A stretch of DNA of 37,178 bases from Labilithrix sp. GTDB taxonomy: Bacteria; Myxococcota_A; Polyangia; Polyangiales; Polyangiaceae. The notes below the pieces were generated by a model, which worked only from the letters and a program-made list of their open reading frames with translations, was not told the origin of the DNA and did no database searches. Shown here piece by piece: positions 8,359 through 16,700 of this stretch (position 1 is its first letter; every line of letters starts with the position of its first letter). The position numbers and the translations under genes were made by a program. Location: assembly GCA_019637195.1 (NCBI GenBank), contig JAHBWA010000085.1, positions 1 through 37,178 of the forward strand, written 5' to 3'.

Positions 8359-10265
8359 TCGAGCCCGAAAACTCCACCGAGCTGATACACGAGCACCGCC
8401 GCGGCGTACCCCAGCGCGTACGTGTAGCCGAGGACGAACGCGGGCCAGCGCCAGCTCGACGTCTCCCGGCGGATCGCCGCGACGGTGCTCATGCACTGGC
8501 AGGCGAGGACGAAGAACGCGAGCAGCGCGAGCCCAGTGCGGACGCCGTAGAGCGGCGTGCCGTCGGGGCGCTTCGCCTCGCGGAGCTTGTCGGCGAGAGG
8601 CGCAGGTTCGTCCTCGGCGCCCTCGACCCCGTAGACGACGCCCATCGTCGCGACCATGAGCTCGCGCGCGCCGAACGAACCGATGAGGCCGACGTCGATG
8701 CGCCAGTCGAACCCCGCGGGCCGCGTCACGGGCTCGATCGTGCGCCCGATCGTCGCGGCGACGCTCGACTCGATCGCGGGAGCGTCGGGGGCGCGCTCGG
8801 CGCCGGGCATCGGGATCGACAGGAGCGTCCAGAGCACCGCGGACGCGATCACGATCGTCGTCCCGACGTCGCGGAGGAAGCGCCGCGCCGTTCGGTAGGC
8901 CTTGCGCGCGACGACGCTCGCTTGCGGCACGCGGTAGGAGGGCATCTCGAGGACGAGCGGCAAGCTCTTGCCCTTCGTCGCCGTCCGCCGGAGCACGAAC
9001 GACGCGACGAGCGCCGCGAAGATGCCGGAGAAGTAGAGGCCGACGAAGAGGCACGCTCGGAAGAGCGCCGAGTGTCCCGAGAAGAACGCGGCGAGCACGA
9101 GCGCGTACGTCGGGAGCCGCGCGGAGCAGGTCATGAGCGGCAGGACGAGGATCGTCGTCAGGCGCTCGCGCGGATCGCGCACGACGCGGGTGGCGGAGAT
9201 CGCCGGGATCGCGCAGGCGTGCCCCATGAGCAGCGGGAGGAAGCTGCGTCCGCTCAGGCCGAGGACGCGCAGCAGGCGGTCGACGAGGAACGCGCCGCGC
9301 GCGAGGTATCCGCTCGCCTCGAGCAGCTCGAGCGCCACCGTGAGGATGACGATCTGCGGCATGAACGCGAGGACGGTCCCGGCCCCGGCGAGGACCCCGT
9401 CCGCCAGGAACGACGCGACCAGGCCTTCGCCGAGCGCGCGGCCCAGGCCGGTGCGCGCGAGGCCGACGAGCGCGTCGAACGCGCTCGTCATCGGGTCGGC
9501 CACGAGGAAGACGGCCGCGAAGACGAGCGCCATGAGCCCGACGAAGAGCAGGGGGCCGAGCACGGAGTGGAGCAGCACCGCGTCGACTCGCTCGGTGAGC
9601 TGGCGGCGGCGTCTCGTCGCGTCGCTCGCCGCGACGTCACGCACGACCTCGCGAGCGAGCGCGGCCGGATCGAACGACGCGCGAAGCTCGGGCGGATCGC
9701 GGTCGCGCAGCCGGTCGTCGATCGCCGCGAGCAGCGCGTCCTTCGAGTCGGCGCGGCGCGCGCACACGAGGACGACCGGCGCGCCGATCTCGCTCTCGAG
9801 GCGCGCGACGTCGACCTCGCGCCCCTCGGACGCGAGGATGTCCTCGTGCGTCAGCGCGACGAGCAGCGGGAGCTTGGCCGCGGCGAGCTCCCGCGTCAGC
9901 CGGAGGCCGAGGGCGAGCCGCGTCGGGTCGATCACCTGGACGACGATGAAGCCTCCGGGCTCGGCGCCTCTCTCCGTGGTGCTCTCGCGGAGCCGGTCGA
10001 GGAAGTCGCGGGCGACGCCCTCGTCGGTGTCGCGCGCGACCGTCGCCTCGACCGAGTAGAGCCCGGGTAGGTCGGCGACCACGGCGCCCGTGCCGGAGGG
10101 GAGCTCGACCGCGCCCTCGAGCACCTCGACGGTGATCCCGGGGTAGTTGCCGACGTGGGCGTTGCCGCCCGTCATCTGGTTGTAGAGCGAGGATTTGCCC
10201 GAGTTGGGCCGCCCGACGAGGGCGACCATGCACGTGTGGACGCGAGCGGCGGCCGGCTCGCTCAT
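8355..10265 (-). CDS. feoB: Ferrous iron transporter FeoB
   Basis: A 636-residue inner-membrane Fe(II) importer. The N-terminal G domain has G1 GRPNSGKSS (18-26), switch GNYPGITVE, G3 DLPGLYS and a G4 reading THED in place of the common NxxD. The membrane part carries both FeoB gate signatures: LMGHACAIPAISATRVV with PLMTCSARLPTYALV, and the later CQCMSTVAAIRRET. It is shorter than the 773-residue E. coli protein, mainly through a compact region between G domain and membrane part and a short C-terminus. Its ATG overlaps the feoA stop (ATGA, 10262-10265) and its own TGA overlaps the kinase ATG (8355-8358). Translation of the three is therefore probably coupled. No feoC is seen. Confidence 0.97.
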   Translation of the reverse strand: MSEPAAARVHTCMVALVGRPNSGKSSLYNQMTGGNAHVGNYPGITVEVLEGAVELPSGTGAVVADLPGLYSVEATVARDTDEGVARDFLDRLRESTTERGAEPGGFIVVQVIDPTRLALGLRLTRELAAAKLPLLVALTHEDILASEGREVDVARLESEIGAPVVLVCARRADSKDALLAAIDDRLRDRDPPELRASFDPAALAREVVRDVAASDATRRRRQLTERVDAVLLHSVLGPLLFVGLMALVFAAVFLVADPMTSAFDALVGLARTGLGRALGEGLVASFLADGVLAGAGTVLAFMPQIVILTVALELLEASGYLARGAFLVDRLLRVLGLSGRSFLPLLMGHACAIPAISATRVVRDPRERLTTILVLPLMTCSARLPTYALVLAAFFSGHSALFRACLFVGLYFSGIFAALVASFVLRRTATKGKSLPLVLEMPSYRVPQASVVARKAYRTARRFLRDVGTTIVIASAVLWTLLSIPMPGAERAPDAPAIESSVAATIGRTIEPVTRPAGFDWRIDVGLIGSFGARELMVATMGVVYGVEGAEDEPAPLADKLREAKRPDGTPLYGVRTGLALLAFFVLACQCMSTVAAIRRETSSWRWPAFVLGYTYALGYAAAVLVYQLGGVFGLE

Positions 10266-10555
10266 GACTCGGCCTCGCGCGCGGCGACGACGTCGAGCTT
10301 CGCCGCGAGCTCGCGCGCGACGGCGAACTCGCCGCCCGAAGAGGTCCGGACATGGAGCGGTCCACCGAGGGCAGCGCGGCGAAGGACGACGACCTCCTCG
10401 TCGACGTGGAGGCCGACCGCGGCGAGCCAGGCCGCGACGTCGGAGTCGAGGCGCACGGCGACGACGCGCAGACGCGCGCCGGTCGTCGCGTCTGCGAGGG
10501 TGTCGCCGCTGGGACTCGCGTTCGCGCCGCTCGAGCGCTTCGCTTCGTCGACCAT
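10262..10555 (-). CDS. feoA: Ferrous iron transport protein FeoA
   Basis: A 97-residue cytosolic SH3-like partner of FeoB that supports Fe(II) uptake. After a hydrophilic N-terminal 20 residues come the family features: GARLRVVAVRLDSDVAAWLA, GLHVDEEVVVLRRAALGGPL, and the closing strand HVRTSSGGEFAVARELA. The usual FeoA is about 75 residues, so the first 20-25 may be an extension or the true start may be later. It begins 19 bases after the HAD gene and overlaps feoB by four bases. Confidence 0.9.
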   Translation of the reverse strand: MVDEAKRSSGANASPSGDTLADATTGARLRVVAVRLDSDVAAWLAAVGLHVDEEVVVLRRAALGGPLHVRTSSGGEFAVARELAAKLDVVAAREAES

Positions 10556-10574
10556 GCGGCCAGTCTACTCGGAC

Positions 10575-11522
10575 CTACGCCTTCGTGCCGAACGCACGGC
10601 CGATCGCCTCGGCGATGGCGCCGCCCGCGTCGATCGTCCCCTCGAGCACATCCGTCGCGGCCGCCTTCACCTCCGCGGGGGCCTGGCCCATGGCGAACGA
10701 GCGCCCGGCGCAGGACATCATCGGCAGGTCGTTCAGCCAGTCGCCGACGCAGACGGTCTCGGAGATGTCGATGCCGTAGTGCTTGGACATCCACGCGAGC
10801 GCGGTGCCCTTGGTCCCGCCCGAGGCGCGCGCGACCATCCCCCAGTGCTCGGGATCGCGCCGGAACGGGAACATCGCGACCTGCATCGCTTCGGTCGAGT
10901 CGCGCTGGATGTCGGCGACGGTCCGGCCGATGCTCGCCTCTTTCCCGAGCGCGACGACGGCGGTCATGCCTTCGTCCGAGTCCCAGAGCGCGTGCTCGGT
11001 CACGCGGTGCGCATAGCGGAGATCGGTCGACCACGTCCGGACGTACGGCAGGTAGTCGGCGCCGCGCTCGTCGTGGACGATGGCGTCTTCCGCGAAGAGG
11101 AACGCGACGAGGTCGTTGCGCTCGAGGCTCGCGCGCAGGCGGTCGGCGGCGCGGCCGCGGATGCCGTGATGCAGGAGCGTCTTGTCGTTCTTGACGTTGA
11201 CGATGTGGCTCCCGTCGGCGCAGCCGACCGGGCCCTCGATACCGAGGAGCTCGGCGGCCTCGCGCGTGCCGGAGTACAGGCGACCGGTGAGGATCGTGAC
11301 CTTGACGCCGCGCGCGCGCAGCTTGCGGACGGCCGCCACGTCGGCGTCGTTCGCGGCGCCCGCGTGGTTCAGGACCGTGCCGTCGAGATCGAGCGCGAGC
11401 AGCTTGTACTTGCCGAGCGCGCTCGCGGAAACGGAACGGGAGCTCCGCCGTGCTACCGGCGCGCTCCCGTTCGTTCGGCCTCGTCCTTCCGACGGGCCTC
11501 GGCTCGTTCGCTTCCCCACCAT
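10575..11522 (-). CDS. Cof-type HAD-superfamily phosphatase
   Basis: A 315-residue cytosolic HAD hydrolase with a type II (Cof) cap, a family that dephosphorylates sugar phosphates, flavin or cofactor phosphates. Motif I is LDLDGTVL with nucleophile Asp45 and acid/base Asp47; motif II is the Thr of LTGRLY; motif III Lys is in GGTKGTALAW; motif IV is GDWLNDLPM (260-268), close to the usual GDxxND. The first 38 residues are a Ser/Arg-rich extension not typical of the family, but no later start codon fits and GAGGT lies near the ATG. It lies 28 bases after rpmA and 19 before feoA. Rpm/rplU clusters often continue into obgE; here this gene takes that place. Substrate unknown. Confidence 0.9.
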   Translation of the reverse strand: MVGKRTSRGPSEGRGRTNGSAPVARRSSRSVSASALGKYKLLALDLDGTVLNHAGAANDADVAAVRKLRARGVKVTILTGRLYSGTREAAELLGIEGPVGCADGSHIVNVKNDKTLLHHGIRGRAADRLRASLERNDLVAFLFAEDAIVHDERGADYLPYVRTWSTDLRYAHRVTEHALWDSDEGMTAVVALGKEASIGRTVADIQRDSTEAMQVAMFPFRRDPEHWGMVARASGGTKGTALAWMSKHYGIDISETVCVGDWLNDLPMMSCAGRSFAMGQAPAEVKAAATDVLEGTIDAGGAIAEAIGRAFGTKA

Positions 11523-11550
11523 CGCGACCTCGCGCTCGTGACCCTACGGA

Positions 11551-11811
11551 TCAGGAGGCTTCGGCGTAGACGGAGACCTTCTTCTTGTCCTTCGTCTTCC
11601 ACTCGTACTTCACGACGCCGTCGATGAGGGCGAAGATCGTGAAGTCCCGGCCGCGGCCGACGTTCTTGCCCGCGGCGATGGTCTCGCCGACCTGGCGAAC
11701 GATGATGTTGCCCGCGCGGACGGTCTCGCCGCCGTACACCTTGACGCTCCGGCGCTGCGAGTTGGAGTCGCGACCGTTGCGCGTGCTGCCTGCGCCTTTT
11801 TTGTGAGCCAT
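11551..11811 (-). CDS. rpmA: 50S ribosomal protein L27
   Basis: An 86-residue ribosomal protein whose N-terminal tail reaches the peptidyl-transferase centre. The start MAHKKGAGSTRNGRDS matches L27 without the cleavable N-terminal extension of Firmicutes. GNIIVRQVGETIAAGKNVG and DFTIFALIDGVVKYEWK complete the family signature. A purine-rich GAGGAGAAGAGGA stretch precedes the ATG. It lies 15 bases after rplU in the standard L21-L27 order. Confidence 0.98.
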   Translation of the reverse strand: MAHKKGAGSTRNGRDSNSQRRSVKVYGGETVRAGNIIVRQVGETIAAGKNVGRGRDFTIFALIDGVVKYEWKTKDKKKVSVYAEAS

Positions 11812-11826
11812 GGTCCTCTTCTCCTC

Positions 11827-12138
11827 TCAGCCCGTGATGCCGGTGATCTCGAGCGCCGTGAACGGCTGCCGGTGACCGGTCTTCCTGCGGTAGTTCTTGC
11901 GACGGCGGAACTTGAAGATGATGACCTTCGGCGAGCGGTCCTGTCCGACGATCTTCGCCTGGACCTTCGCGCCGCCGACGAGGGGAGCGCCGACCTTCAC
12001 GCCGTCGCCGCTGCCGACGAGGAGGACCTCGCCCAGGGTCACGGTGTCGCCGACGTTGCCTGCGAGCTTCTCGACGCGGAGCCGATCGCCCTCTGCTACC
12101 CGATACTGCTTTCCGCCCGTTTTGATGACCGCGTACAT
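11827..12138 (-). CDS. rplU: 50S ribosomal protein L21
   Basis: A 103-residue 23S rRNA-binding protein. MYAVIKTGGKQYRVAEGD and the C-terminal RRRKNYRRKTGHRQPFT are diagnostic. AGAGGG about 7 bases upstream of the ATG is its ribosome site. It is first in a minus-strand run (rplU, rpmA, HAD, feoA, feoB, kinase) served by the promoter at 12289-12316. Confidence 0.98.
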   Translation of the reverse strand: MYAVIKTGGKQYRVAEGDRLRVEKLAGNVGDTVTLGEVLLVGSGDGVKVGAPLVGGAKVQAKIVGQDRSPKVIIFKFRRRKNYRRKTGHRQPFTALEITGITG

Positions 12139-12288
12139 GGATCGCCCTCTTCTCGAGCCGTGCGTGCCTTGGAGCTTTTGCCGAGACCGCTACGGCGGGG
12201 TTGCCATGCCTAGGAGCACTGCTGAACGAACGGCAAGCTCTCGAAAAAGCTCGGGTTCGGTGCCTCGCTCCAGGGCGTGGGACGCGGC
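12139..12288 (-). promoter_or_regulatory. 5' leader of the rplU transcript
   Basis: From the promoter position, transcription should start near 12282, giving an untranslated leader of about 145 bases. Ribosomal protein operons often have regulatory leaders, but I recognise no known L21 leader fold. A small near-palindrome (CTCGAAAAAGCTCG on the plus strand, 12240-12253) could form a hairpin. Confidence 0.35.
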
Positions 12289-12316
12289 ACTATACGCGTG
12301 CGCCTGCGTTTGTAAA
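12289..12316 (-). promoter_or_regulatory. Sigma70-type promoter for rplU-rpmA
   Basis: On the minus strand TTTACA (12311-12316) and TATAGT (12289-12294) are separated by 16 bases. Each differs by one base from the TTGACA/TATAAT consensus, striking in this GC-rich sequence. It is the best housekeeping promoter in the window. Confidence 0.75.
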
Positions 12317-12541
12317 GCGCCGCGCGTCGAGCCCCGCTTCTCGTCCCGCGGTGCGCTGTTCTTCGCAGGCGCTTGTCGAGGCGACTTGTCGAGTTCGCCC
12401 GGGAGTGCTGAACTCGGAGGCGCACGGCTTGCACCTCATCCCGCGGCGAGCTCCGGCTCGCCAGGGTCGGAGGCTAGCGCGGAGGGGCATCCTCGACCAC
12501 GAAATCGACGGATGGCCGGCGTTTCCGCGGGCGGAGGTTCA

Positions 12542-13192
12542 ATGGACTATCGCGGCGTTATCCTCATCAGCGCAGTGCTCGGAGCGGGGGCGCTCGCCTC
12601 CGCGACGGCGTGCAATGGCCCCGATCCGGGCGCCATCAACTTCGCCGAGCGCCAGACCCAGGGCACCGGGGACACCTCTGGCTCGAGTGGCACGAGTGGC
12701 ACGGGTGGCACGGACGGCGGCGGAGGAGGCGAGGGCGGTGCGGCGGTCGATCCCGTCTTCGGGAACACCCCCTTCAACTACGTCGATCCTGGTGTCGCGG
12801 CCAACGACGCGAACGCCGCGCACGCCGGAACGGTCGAGGGCAAAGACTGCATCGTGGCTGGCTGTCACCTCGAGGGCGGACGACCCTGGGTGTTCGGCGG
12901 CACGGTCTACAGCGCGGCCCAAGGCGGCGAGGTCGTGACGAAGGCCGAGATCCGGATCGTCGGGCCCAACGGGGCCGAGGTCGGCACCACCTACACGGAC
13001 GCGAACGGCAACTTCTGGCTCGAGAAGGACGGCACCACCATCCCCGCCGGCAGCAAGGTCGGTGTCCGCCGTGAGGGAGGCGCGGAGCCCAAGTACATGG
13101 TCACCCCGCTGCAGCCGACCGACCGCGGGTGCAGCGCCAACCGCGCGAACTGTCACGGCACCGCAGGTACCGGCCGCGTCTACGTACCCTGA
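12542..13192 (+). CDS. Lipoprotein with carboxypeptidase-regulatory-like domain and wide C...CH motifs
   Basis: A 216-residue predicted lipoprotein (signal to Cys24, ALASATAC) with a Gly/Ser/Thr linker at 40-68. It then has DCIVAGCHLEGG (C103-x4-C108-H109), a beta segment resembling a carboxypeptidase regulatory domain (TKAEIRIVGPNGAEVGTTYT, DANGNFWL) and a second site near the end (C197-x6-C204-H205). These Cys/His sites look like cytochrome c attachment motifs with the wrong spacing, so haem binding is doubtful. GGAGG at 12533-12537 fixes the start. It is a paralogue of the next gene: the first 18 coding bases (ATGGACTATCGCGGCGTT) are identical and both read CxGPDxGxIxFxERxxQGTG after the signal. 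Role unknown; redox or iron-related envelope function is inferred. Confidence 0.82.
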   Translation: MDYRGVILISAVLGAGALASATACNGPDPGAINFAERQTQGTGDTSGSSGTSGTGGTDGGGGGEGGAAVDPVFGNTPFNYVDPGVAANDANAAHAGTVEGKDCIVAGCHLEGGRPWVFGGTVYSAAQGGEVVTKAEIRIVGPNGAEVGTTYTDANGNFWLEKDGTTIPAGSKVGVRREGGAEPKYMVTPLQPTDRGCSANRANCHGTAGTGRVYVP

Positions 13193-13281
13193 CGGGCGCA
13201 TCGCTTGCAGCGGTGACGCGCTCGAGGTGAGGATCGGGCCGGCCCGCGCCGTGCTCGGCGCGCCGGCCTCCGGAGGATGAG

Positions 13282-13740
13282 ATGGACTATCGCGGCGTTC
13301 TCGTCGTGCTCGGACTGCTGGGGGGCGTGCTCGCGGTGACTGCGGGCTGCAGCGGGCCGGATCAGGGAGTCATCACCTTCTCCGAGCGGCCGTCCCAAGG
13401 GACGGGATCCGGCTCGAACACGGGAGAGGCGCCCGCGCCCGCCCCGACCAGCACCGGCTCCACCGAGCAAGTGAACCCGGTGTTCGTGAGCGACGCCTTC
13501 CCCGCGATCGACCCTGCCTGCGGCAGCTGTCACCGCGCCGGGACGAGCGGCGCGCCCATCTTCTTCGCCGACGGCGCCGCAGCGACCTACCCGCTCTTCA
13601 AGGCCAAGAACTACCACCTGGCGGGCAGCCCGTTCGTCACGAAGGGCGTGCACCTCGGACCGGAGCTGACGGCCGAGCAGCGCGCCGCGGTCGACCGGTG
13701 GGTCGCCGCCGAGGGCGGAGGCGCCGCGGACGGCGGCTGA
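13282..13740 (+). CDS. Lipoprotein with single c-type haem motif (CxxCH)
   Basis: A 152-residue predicted lipoprotein: signal with lipid Cys23 (VLAVTAGC), Gly/Ser/Pro linker, then a small domain with a canonical haem c attachment site CGSCH (80-84, in AIDPACGSCHRAG). The C-terminal helix LTAEQRAAVDRWVAAEGG resembles the closing helix of small cytochrome c or planctomycete-type C domains. An axial Met is not obvious. GGAGG (13272-13276) lies 5 bases before the ATG. It follows its paralogue by 89 bases and is convergent with tamB. A possible weak hairpin lies at 13768-13787. Probable small electron carrier at the periplasmic face; redox partner unknown. Confidence 0.82.
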   Translation: MDYRGVLVVLGLLGGVLAVTAGCSGPDQGVITFSERPSQGTGSGSNTGEAPAPAPTSTGSTEQVNPVFVSDAFPAIDPACGSCHRAGTSGAPIFFADGAAATYPLFKAKNYHLAGSPFVTKGVHLGPELTAEQRAAVDRWVAAEGGGAADGG

Positions 13741-13790
13741 CGTCGAGCGCCGATCCCGCTGGCCGAGGCCGCTCCACGAGCGAGGCCAAG

Positions 13791-16700
13791 TCAGTACCGG
13801 TGCTGGAACAGCACATCGAGGATCGACGTGCCGCGATCGCCGCGCGTCGCGACGAGCGACCACTTCGGCACGAACTGCCAGTTGAGGAACACGTAGGCCG
13901 TGTCCGGCTCGCGGTAGGTCGTGCGCCCCGGCGCGTAGCCAAACTGCACCTTCAGGCGGCGATCGAAGAAGCTGCGGCCCACCTTGGCGCGCGTGCGGTT
14001 GCCGCTCAGCGTGTCGGTCTCGATGTCGAGGCTCTCGTCGATCTCGGAGAGCACGCGGTTGAGGTCGCTGGCGATGAAGCCGCTCCCGACGGCGGTCGCC
14101 CCGGACGTGTCGCCGGCCTGCGCGCCTTCGTCCGCGGCGGCCATGTTCGGATCGGGGCGCCCGAAGAGCAGGACGCTCAGGATCTCGTTCTTCGAGTACG
14201 GCGGCTCGGATCGGAGCGTGAGGTTGCCGGTCTTGAGCGGCCCCGTGAACTCGACCCAGACGCGCGTGCGGTCGGGCGAGTCCCAGTAGGCGGCGGCGAC
14301 GATGGTCGGATTGCCCGCGTCACCGCCCTCGGGGAAGGTCACGGTGCCACGGTCGACGGTGAAGCGGCGACCGTGGACCTCGATCGTCCCGCCGCGCAGG
14401 TCGATGCGCCCGGTGACCCTGACCTCCTCGGCGATCTCCACGAGCGTACGGCCGCCGAGCGCGATGTCGAGCCCGCGCCCCTCGAGCTGGACGGCGTTGC
14501 CGAGCGAGACGGTCATGCGCGTGACGAGGCCGCCGCCGTTGGACTTCGAGGTCGCGACCTGCCTGCCGGTCCCACCGCGGTGCCTCCTCACGGCGGTGGT
14601 GTCGAGCTTCCCGTTGCGCCCGCGGACGCCGATCGCCACGGTGGCGTCCGGGTCGAGGGGCTGGAGCGACTGCACGCTGCGATCGGGCAGCTGGACGTCC
14701 GCGCGCGGGACGTCGACCGTCACGAGCAGCGCGCTCCGATCGTCGGACATCTTCGCCGAGAGCTTCACCTCGCCCGTCGCCGACGCGAACGTAGCTCCCT
14801 CCGAGCTGATCGGGACGTCCTTCGTCGCGATGACGGTGGCGTCTGCGCCGACGAAGAGGAGCCCGTTCATCCGCCCGCTCGCCGCCGCGCGGAACTCGCC
14901 GGCGCCGAGCCGCCCCCGCGCGTCGTCGATCCGGAACACCCCCGTGCGATCGAACTTGGCGATCGCGGTCAGCGACGAGACCTCCTCGCCGACGGAGTTC
15001 ACGTAAGCGCGTGCGTCCTGGAGCGCGAGCCCGCCTTCGAACACCTGCGAGCCCTCGTCGATGGTCACGCTCCCCGCGCCGTCCACGCGGCCGTCGATCT
15101 CGGACATGACCCCGGAGACGAGCGGAGCGAGCAGCGCGAGGCGGCCGTTCTGCACGGCGTAATCGAGCCGCGTCGGCGCGCTCGGCTCCCAGGAGACGTC
15201 GAGGCCCTTCAAGCGGAGGCTCTTCGACGCGAGCTGGAAGGTCGCCTTGCTCTCTTGATCCGTGATCGACGCGTGGGCGAAGAGCGAGGCGTCGCGCCCG
15301 CCGGTCGTGAGGTCGAGCCGCTCGACGACCGCGCCGCCGGCGCCGAAGTCGTCGATGCGCGCCTTGGCCTCGAAGGACGGGCTCCCGTTGAGGTCCTTCA
15401 GGCGTGCGCGGCCGCCGAGGGTGCCGCTCACGCCCGCCGTCAGCGGGAGCGCGTCGAGCGTGAGGTTCTCGACCTCGACCTCCGCCGACGCGCGCCAGGG
15501 CAGATCGGCCGGCGCCTTCCCGCGGAGGAGATCGCTCACGCGCAGGTCGGTCATCAGCACGAGACCGCGGAGGTGCCCGGGCGTCCTCGGCGGCGCCGGG
15601 GGAAGGGCGAGCGGCGGGCGAGCGCCGCGTCGATTCGCGCGGCGCCGCGGCCGGCGCGGCTTCTCGTCGAGCGCGAACGTGATCGCCGCGCGCTCGCCGT
15701 CCCAGCGCGCCTCGAGGGTGCCGTCGAGCGGATCGAACGCCGCCTCGCCCGGGACGCGCGGCCGGTTCGCGCGCAGGCTCTGCGCCCGCGTGCTCAGGAC
15801 CGCCGTCGGGTGGGCCACGGTGCCGCTGATCTCGAAGTGGCTCGCGAGGGTGCCGCGCAGCGGCGGCGCCGCGAGGAACGAGGGCAGATCGGAGATCTCG
15901 CGCGCGGGGACGTCGGCGACCGCGGCGACGACGAGGCGGGCGAGCGCGTCCGCGTCGAGCTTCGCCGTGCCGGTGAGCCACGCCGCGAGCGGCAGCTTGG
16001 TCTTCGCCGACGCCGTGCCGAGCAGACCGTGCTTGTCCCACGAGACGACTGCGACCTCGGCGTCCTCGGCGCGGCCGTCCCAGGACAGGTGGGTCACGAC
16101 GTCGACGCCGGCGATGGTGACCGTGCGCGCCGGAGGCTCGCCGGAGAGCGCGACGTCGAGGCCCTCGGTGCGCACCGTCGCGCGGACGGTGGGGAGCGCG
16201 GCGGCGTCGCCTCGCTCGACGCGCGCGCTGAACGACGCGAGCCCTTCGACGCGCTCGACGCCCTCGCCGGCGACCAGCGCCGCGCCCTGCGAGAGGTCGA
16301 CCGAGCCGCGGAGCTCGACGGCGCCGGTGGCGCGCGCGAGCGAGCGCCCGTCGAGGCGTCCGGGCACGACGAGATCGGCGCGCACGACCTCGACCTGACC
16401 CAGCCCCTCTGCCACGACCTTGGCCGAGCCGACGAGGTTCCCGCGGTCGATCCTCGCGTGCGCTTCGGCGTAGAGCGGGACGCCGGCGCGCGCGTCCGCC
16501 CCCGGCGCGCGGCTGCGGATGACGAAGTCGACGTGGCCGTCGGCGCCCTCGGCGCCTTGCCGAACGTCGACGTCGAGCGCGGCCGTGGTGCCTTCCGGGA
16601 GGAGCTCGAGCTCGCGGATGCCGGTGAGCGCGGCGGTGCGATGGAGGTCGAGCCCCGCGGTCTTGGCGCGGAGGCTCCACTGGCCGCCGCCGATGCGCGC

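Noticed and set aside
10575..11522. Mannosyl-3-phosphoglycerate or sucrose-phosphate phosphatase assignment
   Set aside because: Only general Cof-type HAD motifs are visible; nothing in the cap or context defines a substrate.
12542..13192. Confident dihaem cytochrome c call
   Set aside because: C-x4-CH and C-x6-CH spacings are not the standard CxxCH, so haem binding is not supported by sequence alone.
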